A stretch of 64,000 nucleotides of DNA from Desmodesmus armatus. Its lineage: Eukaryota > Chlorophyta > Chlorophyceae > Sphaeropleales > Scenedesmaceae. How positions within the stretch are numbered: position 1 is the first letter of the stretch; each line of letters begins with the position of its first letter. The stretch lies in assembly GCA_007449985.2 (NCBI GenBank), contig VIIQ02000040.1:92501-156500 (forward strand), given 5' to 3'. The notes beneath the pieces were generated by a model. It was not told the origin of the DNA. It searched no databases and was given only the letters and a program-made list of their open reading frames with translations. A program made the position numbers and the translations under genes. Below, one piece after another: positions 11,611 to 21,971 of this stretch.

Positions 11611-14600
11611 TCACACAACATCAAACCACTCTCTGCCTATCAAGCTGTGGTAAGCCTTCTTAGCAAGCAAATCAGGCAGCGTCTTGATAGCACTAGGGAC
11701 CATGTTGCTCAGCTCACATAGCAACCCCAGCACATCAACCTGCCCGTTGGACCCATCAGCAGCAGCTGCAGAGGCCAAACGACGCCTACCACCCGGCAAC
11801 ACTGAGCTTTGGCCAGCGCTCAAGCTGCCACCAGCGGAACCAGTCCCAGGGCATGCATCCCCTGTGAGGTTCTGTGCCGCATCCGGCCAGTCTGCCTTGG
11901 CAGGTAGCACAGTTGCAGCAACAGCATTGATAAAAATATCCCTAGAAGCATCGCTAGGATGCAGCCACATGTACACAGATGCCTGGAAGCCACCGAGGGA
12001 TCCCAGGTAGTAAACACTCGACACACCAAGGCCTCTAGGGTGATCCGGACTCATCATGACCACCAAACCCTGGGCAAAAGTCAGTGTTGCTTGCGCACTC
12101 TGGCCATCAACAGAGACATTCAACACAGGCATTCCTGGGACGTCAGTTGACAGACTTAGTGTCACGTGATCTGAGCTCTACTGTGGCTTTAGCGCTTGGC
12201 ACAGTGGTTATGTGCTGTGATGGACGATGCTGATGTGTGGCAGGCATGCTGAGTAGATGGACATGGCTGATGCCTGTTTGCCTGTTGAGGTGCAGGTTTC
12301 TGTGGTTGGGTTTTGGTGCTGGCGGTGCCTCTTGGGTGCGTGGCTCCCCTGTGGCCCCGCTTGCGTTGTTCGTGTGCAAGGCGTGCTTCGAACGTGTAAC
12401 GTCGTCCAGTATGCTGAGCATCGCTGTATGAGTCAGTGGAACACTTGGGATCCAGGAATGGCTGAGCCAGCTGCCTGTTCCGCTTGAAACAGCTGTGACA
12501 GGTGTGACAGGTGGTGCTGTGTCCAATGCAGCTCTGAAAGGTGCTGCAGCAGCGAAAGCAGCGTCAGCAGCAGCAGCACCGGCAGCGGCAGCACCAGCAG
12601 CACCGGCAGCGGCAGCGGTAGCAACAGCAAAGGCAGCAGCGCAGTCAGTGGGCGTTAGTGCCGCTTTAGCGGGTCGCAAGCTGCCCAGGTTTGTTGCTCC
12701 GCATTACCAGGATGTTACGGCGATTGACTGCGGTGAGTCAGCAGCGGTACTGCCTGAGAAGCAGTCTGTGGTCAAGGCGGCTGGCTGCTACTGTTCACCG
12801 CCGCAGTGCTACTGGTATACTGCTGAGGAGGAGGAGTGTGGTAATGAGTATGAGCTTATCCGCTGCCGGGTTTGCTCAGGTGGCTGAGTGGTCATTTGGA
12901 AGGTTGGGATTGTGTGGCTGGTGGTTTCGTGCTCGACTTCATCATCGTCAATTGTTTCCTTTGCTGGGTAGCTCCCGAAGAGTGCTCTTGTGCACTAACA
13001 GCCCATGCTTCCTTGTCTGGTGCCTAGCAGCAGGGCGTAAGGAGCTGCATTTCTGTGTTGGGGGTGTTTGAAGTAAACATCCAGGGACTTTTGCTTGAGC
13101 AGTGATGTTGAGATGTGTGTGTGGGAGATGTATGACATGCAAATGGTGTGTGAGGTGTTGTGTGTGTTTGACGGATGGTTCTCAGGTGGCAGGCACTGAA
13201 GGGAGTGTCTGTGTCAAGTGTGAGTGCTCATTCTTTGACGGGCAGGCCATGTGTGGCATTTTTGGCGTGTTGTATGGTGAAGGTTGCATGCAAACATGGT
13301 GCTTGTGCACTGTGTCAGCCTTGACTGCATGACAGCTGAGTGTTCACGTGTTGGCTGGGTGCCGTTTCAAGGTTCTGCCCATTGCATGAGGCAGAACGGG
13401 GGGGAATATCTGCTGCTAGCGCTCATGTCTCTTTAGCGCCCAACACGTGCGACATTAGGAACTCCTTCATCAAGTCCTTACCCAGACCCACGCGATCAGA
13501 ATCAACCAGTAAAGCCCTGAACCATTTGGCCATGTCCTGTGGCGTGCTAACAATGGCACCAGCCGCGTTGGCAAGCGTCCAGTCAAACCCTGACGGCCCA
13601 GGATATTTCGCGGTCATGCCGACCGATACGCCACCCTGTCCCGCTGCATCGCTTGAGACCGAAGTGCTGAAATCCCTTCCCCAGAACTCCCGGTTGCCCG
13701 CAGACGCCTCCAGCTGCTGAGGCGTTGCTCCAGACGTATCTGCAAGTGCATCATCCTGGCCGGGCTGCAGGTAGGTGATGTACGCCGGAAAGGGGAGCGC
13801 GCGTTTGTGAACGCCGAGTGCGCCATTTGTCGGGTCGTACAGAGTGGATGACAAGCCGTACTTGTCGAATATAAAGGTGCGGAAGTAGTCCGCGAGGCTC
13901 TGGCCGGAGACCTGCGGGAGGGCAGGTCACGCAAGTCACAAAGGGTTGGGTTGATTTCGCCCTTCACTATGGCAAGTGTCGGTGCTCATGCTTGCATTGC
14001 GTTTCGACATACGCTCAACGGGTCGATCTTCGTCATTGGCCGAATACTGCAGGATGTCGATTCAGAAGCACGGCCGAGCTGTGACAGCCAGTCCACTGTA
14101 AGTGCCCTGGCCTGAGTCACCTTTTCCACAATATAGCCGGCCAGGCTGTAGCCAGGGTTGCTGTAGTGATACTGAGATCCGGGTTCAAACTCCAGCGGCA
14201 ACCTCAGGGTGCCTGTGAGCCTCAAGTAGTCAGCAATGCTGGCGGCGCCCAACTGCATCGTCTGGTAGTTGATGAATGAGAAGTTGGCAGGGGACTTGGG
14301 TCCCACACTGCAGCAATACATGCACAGCCTGTGGTTTCTGTGAGAATGTCTTTGAAAGTGCAGGTGTGACCAAGTGCAACGAGCAGCATACTGGTGTGCA
14401 TGCTGTTACACATGCATCCAAGGAAGACAGTACTGTCTTCCACTACGGCAAGCGTGCCTAGCTTGGTTTTTCATGTAGTGGCGCCGCAATAATAAAAAAA
14501 TCAAATAATGTGTTACTCCTCAGGCCGTCCTTACGACACAGTGTGGCCAATTAGTAACTCGCAAGTCACCCGCATCCATCAAACTCACGCGCAGTACTGC

Positions 14601-16027
14601 TGCTGCCACTGGTCTGGCTTGTAGGCGAAGTTGTCAAAACCCATGATGCCGCCTGACATTCGCAGCAGGTGCTGGATCTGGGGCTGCTGACAGGGACCTG
14701 CAGCAACAACAAGCAGCAGCAAACTATGCGAATGCCAGCCAAAACCACCCGGTGCATATGCAATGCAATGGTGTATCGCAACACCGCACTAGTGTCTGCC
14801 TGTGAATCAAGATGGACCTGAGGCTGCTGACAGGGACGGCAACAAGCAGCGACATTGTCTGGTGATGGTCACCCTTCACGCGCGAGTGCGCCACCCTCAG
14901 GTTTTCAGTGCGATGGCATCGCAGACTCTGACAGCGGCTGTTTGTGCATTGCATTGTGATGATCGACCGTCTTTGGGTGATGCCGACACTTTTGGCTGGC
15001 TCTGTTTGGCAAGCTGCCATCGGATGCCATCCGATGCTATCTCAGGACGGTGCTATGGTGCTGCCACACATGTTGTGGAACTCCCAACAAGCTGTCAGTA
15101 CTGACAGCAGGCCCAGCTGGCTGATGCCCCCTACAAACCAGTAGTCAACTTGGAGTCAGGCTGCGCCCTGCTGGTTGCTGCAACATGCTGCTTGGTTACC
15201 AGGTCGCTGGTTGGTCACTAACAAGTTGCTAAGCAACTCCAGCGGTTGGATGACTCGCCCGGCGGCCGCACCTGTGTCTGGTGCTCCATACACCCTGGGG
15301 CACCATGGCCCGTCAAGGCCCAGCTCTGTTGCGTTGAGGTACTTGGCGGCTTGGTCGTACACACTGAGCTTGCCGGCGCGGTGCAGCTGCCAGACTGCTA
15401 CAGCTGTGAACAGCTTGGTGTTGCTGCCAATAGGGTACCTGGGCAGTGGCAGCAGGAGCGGGAGGGGTGTCGCAACTTGTGACGGTGCTTCCCTTCAAAC
15501 CAACACACTGTGACTCCTGGATTTAGATGACTGGCTGTACTGTAAAGCCATGATGAATGATGCGCTGAAGGGGTATACCTGTGATCGTTCCGCATTGGCA
15601 CATCCAGCTCATAGCTTGCCAGCCCAAAGCCCTTGCTGAACATGGTTGCTCCTCCTGTTGGCGCAAGTGAGACAACATAAGAAGCGTGACTTGCTGACCG
15701 TCAGCAGTGACTGCCAACCTGTCGGATTTGCTATATCGACCAAGCTGCCTGCACTGAGAGGCATCACATGCAGGTCTGTTTCACTGTTCCTGCACCCTGC
15801 TTTGGACTCACACACTTTCAAAGTAAGGCTTACTGCCATCGTGCTTAGATGCCTGCACAAATTGCTCACCGTGAGCACGTACCTTGGTCAACATGGAGCA
15901 TCCCCGCAAACAGACGTTGCTTGGCTAGCTGCTCTGCATAGCTTGCCACGCCATCAAGCCCTTGACTGCTTGCACTATTGAGTGCAGACAGCAGCAACAG
16001 TAGGAGCCCAAACATCAGCTGCCTCAT
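11611..16027 (-). CDS. Secreted serine beta-lactamase/DD-peptidase-like hydrolase
   Basis: Member of the class C beta-lactamase/penicillin-binding serine hydrolase fold (Pfam Beta-lactamase); the physiological substrate is unknown. Exons in order: 16027-15883, 15654-15579, 15438-15200, 14697-14589, 14307-14121, 13911-13482, 12134-11611. All phases agree, giving about 569 residues. The start at 16027 gives a clear signal peptide (MRQLMFGLLLLLLSA). An in-frame ATG at 16072 would add 15 residues before it. The catalytic S-x-x-K is SNTK at about residues 79-82 and Y-x-N is YSN at about 238-240. The third family motif, normally KTG or HxG, appears as YLG in GVSSVYYLGSLGG, so activity may be altered. 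The last intron (1.35 kb) holds a segmental duplication, and a copy of the C-terminal end lies just downstream. Confidence 0.82.
12135..13481. repeat. Last intron of hydrolase gene, with segmental duplication and Ala-rich frame
   Basis: The intron contains 12945-13400, the right copy of the duplication paired with 10660-11165. It also has a plus-strand open frame at 12495-12887 starting with a long Ala run and ending with a Cys-rich tail (CYCSPPQCYWY). The Ala run is the translation of an imperfect GCA repeat. No domain is recognised, so I do not call a gene. Confidence 0.55.
14800..14840 (-). repeat. Copy of acceptor edge of hydrolase exon 4
   Basis: The sequence repeats the acceptor and exon edge found at about 14675-14712 (ctgaggctgctgacagggac), about 120 bp upstream in gene direction. 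It is one of many exon-edge copies in this window. Confidence 0.6.
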
Positions 16028-16192
16028 GCTCCCTCCTGGCTGACAGCTGCGGATCGTATAGCAAGACCTCATGTTGACAGGATGCGAGTATCACATGCGA
16101 AACACGTGGCCAGACTCGTGATATTGGGGTTGTTCGATCGGTATGTCGCCCGGCGATGGCGGGTGTCCGGAAGAACGCTGACAAACAGTGTA

Positions 16193-16210
16193 CACGATAC
16201 CGGTATCGTG
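16193..16210. promoter_or_regulatory. 18-bp perfect palindrome upstream of hydrolase gene
   Basis: CACGATACCGGTATCGTG is its own reverse complement. It lies 166 bp upstream of the hydrolase start at 16027. A perfect palindrome of this length is typical of a dimeric DNA-binding site. Its role here is inferred from position only. Confidence 0.45.
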
Positions 16211-17186
16211 CGTTTTTTGCTTTTATTTTGTGCGTTCGTGTAGCTTACAGAGCATGAAATGGACAAAGAGTGATGCGGACCAAAATTTTGGTCCTGTGGG
16301 TCTGTGGCCCATGCTTGATATATTGACTCTTGACAGCTCTGTAGCCGCTGGTGAGCCACTTGACAACCAGCCCTCAACCAACCCGCTACTCGAGCACATG
16401 AAATTGTGGATAAGAGCCCCTGCACGTGCACGCCTTCTACTAATTAGTAAAACTGCAAACCTCTGTGTCCCCCTTGTGGGAGGTCGTACATGACACCAAG
16501 TGAGACACAAAATACACCAGCAATTGCACCATACGAAGTGCACCAACTTCAACCACAACAAAAGCTCAGTGGGCCACTGGTCTCTGAGAGACAGCTGTTA
16601 CCCGGTGGTGACCACAACACAGACAAAAAGAGTGAAACATGGAAACATAAAAACACTGGCATGACGCAAGGGCACATGCTGCTTGGTGGCAACACATGAG
16701 CAGCAGTCATTGGCTCTGTGCACGTACGTATGTTGGCCCGTACAAGCAGTGACAACTGAACAGGCTTGCACTCGCATGGCCGCCCTGGCTGCTTGGTGCA
16801 GCAGCAACCAACAGATAGTGGCACCACCAAAGCTATGAGGAGATAGAACGTCTAACGCCCGGGTGGCGTCAGTACTGCATCGATTCCGTCCTACTGTTTT
16901 TGATGCACAGGGTGTACCCTGGGTTGTGACTGGGCTGTCACAGGCGGCTACTAGTAGTTATCTGGGTGACGCTTTCTGATTGCAGGGCTGCTGCCAAGGT
17001 GCTAAACAGTTGCTGCTGCTGGGCTGCTGCTGCTGGACTTGCTGCTGCTGATGGCCCTTCACGGCCTTCCAAGGCCCTGGAACGTAGCGCTTTCAAGATT
17101 GCAACTACATGTGACACGATCGAGCACCATTATGGCACTGAACTGGTCGCTGACACTCTGGGCTCAACTGCAAGCTTGAGCTGCAG

Positions 17187-17220
<34 letters not shown>

Positions 17221-18116
17221 GAGTGAACAAAGCTGCTGCGCCCTTGCATTCCTATCCTGTGCCTGCGTCGCTGATGGGCAAAATCCAGCTAAAGTCCTTA
17301 TGTCTTCGGCACGCGCATCCACAGCTGACGGACTGTTAGTCACCCATTGCTCTACCCCGCACTTGTCTCGCCGCCTCTACCCAAGGGCCCCATGAAACGT
17401 TTTTTCGTTCTTATCTTCAATCAACTTTCCCTGCCCTGTTGTGTACGGTGCACTTTGCACGCGCAAGGAAACTGCGTCCATGAATCTAGTGACGCTATTC
17501 AACCAGACTATTGCGGCACACAGGCGTGCCCCAGCCGTCACCGACAAATACGTACGTACATCGTGGCATTATACCTACCATTTGACGTTTTCGTAACCAG
17601 CAGCTACAGCAATGTTGGCGTTTGCTACTGCAGCATCCATACCCAGCATACAAAGGACATTATTACTTCTTATAACCACAACATTCCTGAACGACTAGCC
17701 AAGGCCTGCTGTGGCACCTCTTGGACCTTACTTCAGACCAGTTTTGGCAGTCATGTGTGTGGGTGTGAGACCCGTGCGCTGTATTGGCATCTATTCCTAA
17801 AGGAATCAATGCAATATACAACAGGGCGACGCCTGCTGCTGGCCCCACCGCAGCTTCCAGCACTCAGAGCCCAACCCTGAAAGTCCAATCCAACTTGAGA
17901 CTCAACTCAACTCAATCCAACTGCAGGCAGACCAGGGTCACAGTTAACCCGCTGACACTGCTGCCAGGATCCTCCGGAGGAAATGCAGCAGCTGCGAGGG
18001 TGGGGTGCCTGTCCCAGCTGCAGCAGCACCCCCAGGCCCATGTGACAGCAACGTGCACCCGCCAGCTACACAGAGACTGCTGCCCTGCTTTGCCCTGTTG
18101 TCAGCCGCTGATCAGA
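16211..18116. other. Intergenic region between hydrolase 5' end and MYND gene 3' end
   Basis: No domain-bearing or splice-consistent frame was found. 17180-17221 is a CAG/AGC triplet repeat that would read as poly-Ser. 17883-17925 has degenerate ACTCAA/CCAATC repeats. The right part should include the 3' UTR of the MYND gene, which is read leftward. Confidence 0.5.
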
Positions 18117-21100
18117 CTAGCTAGAAGCACCCACCCCCGCTGGAGCAGCCGCAGCCGGCACAGCTGCTGCCGCAGCAGCCGCAGCCAGGCGCTGACACAG
18201 CGGCTTGTGTGTCTTCCAGTGCGCCCTGCTGCAGTCCTTGCTGCAGTATGACGTCTTGCAGGCGCTGCAGCGCTTCTCACACAACTCCCTCTCACTCAAA
18301 CCACCCAGGGTTGTGCAGTTAGGGTTTGCACACATCTTACTCGTCGGCAGCTGCGCCAGCACATCCCCTGCCAGCTGCTGCACCTTCAACAGCACAAGCA
18401 CACTCCCACCCTCAGCCCCGCTGCTGCTGCTGCTGCTGCCGTCAGCGCCGCTGCTGCTGCCGCCGCCGTCACCGCTGCTGCTGTGTGATGGCTTCAGTGC
18501 AAATGCCTTTCGAGACTCTGACAGTAGGGTGGTACCAGGCAGGTGCTGTGCACCCTTGGGAGGCTTGGCCTTAGTGGCCAAAGCTCTGCTGATGCCGTGC
18601 AGAGCAAAGCTGCAGGCATTCGCCTGCTGGTGCAGCGTAGAAGCCACCTCTGCAGGGAGCCCCGCACCTGCTGGTACCCCTCGCGCGCCTCCCCTGCTGC
18701 TGCTGCTGCTGCTGCTGGCTGCTGCTGCAGCATCCTGCGCTGCTACTGCTGCTGCAGGGTCCTGCTGCTTGAGCTGCAGCAGCAGCATCTCCAAGAGCTG
18801 AGTAGCCACAAAGGCAGCATTTACTACTGCATCGCCCCTGAGCTGTGCTGGTGTCCTCTGTACGAAGTCTGCTATCGCAGGGTTGTGTATCGCAGTGCCC
18901 AGTGACAGCACTTCTGCAGGGAGCAGCAGCACCTTTGACAGCAGCAGCAGCGAGCGGCACAGCAGCTGGACGACCGGCAGCAGCAGCGGCCCCAGCCGCT
19001 TTGCCATAAGGGCTCCCCGTGAGAGTGTTTCTCCTAATTTGTCTTCTGTGACAAGCAGGTTGAACCCTGCCCCGGGCTCCGTGTCCATGTCCTCCGAGTT
19101 GTCCGAGCTTCCGCCTGATGAGGATCGCCCAATGACCCCCTCTGCGATCATGATGCGCCGAAGTGCGTTGTGACCTGCAGCCTCGGTAGCGTCGTGTGCT
19201 GCTGTCCAAACGACGGGGTAGACAAAGCTCAACTGCGATGCCGAGGTGGCGATAACGGGGATCTCTGCAGCTGTTCCCGCCACCACCTGCATCAAAACAA
19301 CACAGCGACACACGCAAATCTCGCAACTGTAGGCATGAAGCGCAAAGCAATCCTGTTGATAATGGACAGCTCCAAAATTGAGGGTGCGTTCAAGAAAGAC
19401 CGTGCTCAATCATGAGTGCGTAGTAATCAGCCCCCAACCTCACCTCCAACGCAAGCAGCTGTTGCACCGCAGCTCCAGCAACGTCCCAGGCACACACAGC
19501 AGGTGCCTTCTGCAGCGCTCGCAGGGCATACTTTTGTGCTGTCAGCAGTAGACCCACCCAGGCCATCCCTGCGCTGGAAGGACTGTCGAGCACTGCCGCC
19601 GCTGTTGCTGCATTTGGGATGGGGTCTCCTCCGTTGAACCTGTCAGACAGGGACCAGGACACACAATTCGGGTTGAATGATAGCTGCAGCTGCCTGCACT
19701 ACTTCCTGCATCAGCTCAAAATATGCATGTTTGGTTCTGGCCAAGCCGCAGCAGCTCTGGCACATGAGCGGGGGTACTGCTGCAGCCGCCCGTAACGTCT
19801 CAGCCACTCATTTCAGTTCAACGATGTTTCCTCACCCACTCATGCATGCAAACTGTTGAGCGACCTGACAGGTCTACCAAAGCACCATGGCAAACAGGGG
19901 CCAAAGTCCCCCCGTCTCACCTGCTCATGCAAGTGATCACAGCCTGCTGGCCCAGCCGCAGCAGTTCCGGCACATGAGCGCCAGCCATGGAGGGGTACAG
20001 CTGCAACCGCCTGTAGTAGATGGTGTTGCTGGCCTCAGCCACTGCATTGGAGCGTAGGATGGCATCCATTGTGGACATAATGACTGTGGGCTGACTGGCC
20101 ACCACATCACACATCACCTGCACCTGAGCACCTGAGGGAACAAGGAATGGAGAGAGGGAGAAAAGGAAGGAAGGAAGGGGGCAGGCAGCAGCAGGAGCAG
20201 CAGAAGTAATCAGAAACATAAAAAGGAAAAAGGTGTGTTGAGCCATGAACTTGAAGCGCTGATGTCCTCATCCTTAGCGTTGCAGTGCAGGATGGCGTCC
20301 GCTGTCGCCATTATGACTGTGGGCTGGCTGGCCACCAACTCACACATCACCTGCACCTGGGTGCCTGGGAGGGGGTGGGACGGGGAATGGAAGGGCGCAG
20401 CAGCAGCGTCAGGAGCAGCAGAAGGGCTAAGCTGAGGCAGCAACGCTGGGCTGAGTCAAAACACACACACTAACATACAATTGACTCTTCCCCTGACTCA
20501 CCAGCAGCCATGCGGGGGTCCACCATTGTCCTCAGGAGGTTCCCGGCAGCTTCCAGCATGCCACACCTCATGTGTTCTGGCCCACCCATTACATCACGGT
20601 CAATGGCTCGCCAGCCGCCCCCGGCATCTGCTGTCCTCACTCCTTGCACTAGGTAGGGGCACAGCCCACCCACCAGTGGTTGGATGAGCCCTGTAGAGGG
20701 TGTGACTGAGGGGGTCAAGCCTGTGCGAATGTGTGTGTGTGTGGGGGGGGGGGGGGGGACACAAGCGCAGCGCATATAAGGGTGTGTGTAGTTGGGGGAT
20801 GGTGGATGCGCAGTAGCTACATATGTGTCAATAGAGGGGTGCATGCGATGCATAGTGTGTACACATGTGTAAAAGGGGGAGGGGGTGTCTGCTGTCCTCA
20901 CTCCTTGCAGGTAGGGGGCACAGCCCACGCACCAGGGGTTGGACGAGGCCAGTGGAGGGTGTGACCGACGGGGTCAGACCTGCAAGGGTTGGGGGTGGGG
21001 TACAGGGGTTGGTGGGAGGCCCATGGTGAGTGGTTTAGGGAGTGGTTTAGGGCTTTGACGCGCTCTGCCCCATGTGGCCCTCACTGTACTCTTTAGCATG

Positions 21101-21936
21101 ATAGTGCCCACATGCAATATATCACTGCCACACATGTTGTACAGACCTGCTGAAGGCCCAGGGAGGCAGCACACAGCCTGCCTGCGTGCCGCTCGATACA
21201 CAACTCTGGCCATGCGTACCAAACAAACAGCATGCGCCTTGACGGAACACTGTGCAAGTTCGTGTGGCCAGCCGTGTGGGAGTCTCACCCCCCCTGGTAA
21301 CCCAGAAGTAACACCGTGCACGCTGGAGTGTACTCCACCCACCTTGCAGCAGCTGCAGCGCAAACATGACCAGCTGCATGTCAGCCTCCATCAGCAGCAG
21401 CTCCACAATGGTCTGAACCAGCAGCATGCAGCAGCAGCAGCAGATGTGGTGCGTGATGGGTGGTTTTGCATAAGGACGGGGGGCGACAGTTTGCAAATGA
21501 CAGCAGCATTGAGGCAGCGGATTAAAAACACAGTGCAGAAACGCTACCCACACTTTGGTCACACTGCACGATCACATGTGACTGTACTGTACTGTACTGT
21601 ACTGTACTGTACTGTACTGTACTGTACTGTGCTGTACTGTACTGTACTGTACTGTACTGTATGGACTGTAGTGTACTGTACTGTACTGCATTGCATTGCA
21701 TTGTACTGCACTGTAGTGCATCGCACTGCCCACCGACCCACCTTGATGAATGATTCAGCCAGGCCTTCAGGCAGCAGCTCAGCCCCCCTGCTCACAGAGG
21801 ATTCACTCCTGCCAGAAATGGGTCCCACCTTGACCTCTCCCCTTGCTGCCAGCGTAGCTCCCACACAGCAATGCACTCCCACCAGGGCGTCAATGTTGCC
21901 GACATTGTGTGAGCCGCCCTACACAGCGATAAGCAG

Positions 21937-21971
<35 letters not shown>

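Noticed and set aside
12495..12887. Plus-strand Ala-rich open frame with a Cys-rich tail
   Set aside because: Lies inside a hydrolase intron, begins in a GCA repeat and has no recognisable domain or splice partner.
17347..17880. Plus-strand open frame of 177 codons downstream of the MYND gene
   Set aside because: No family resemblance, and the region is expected to hold a 3' UTR read from the other strand.
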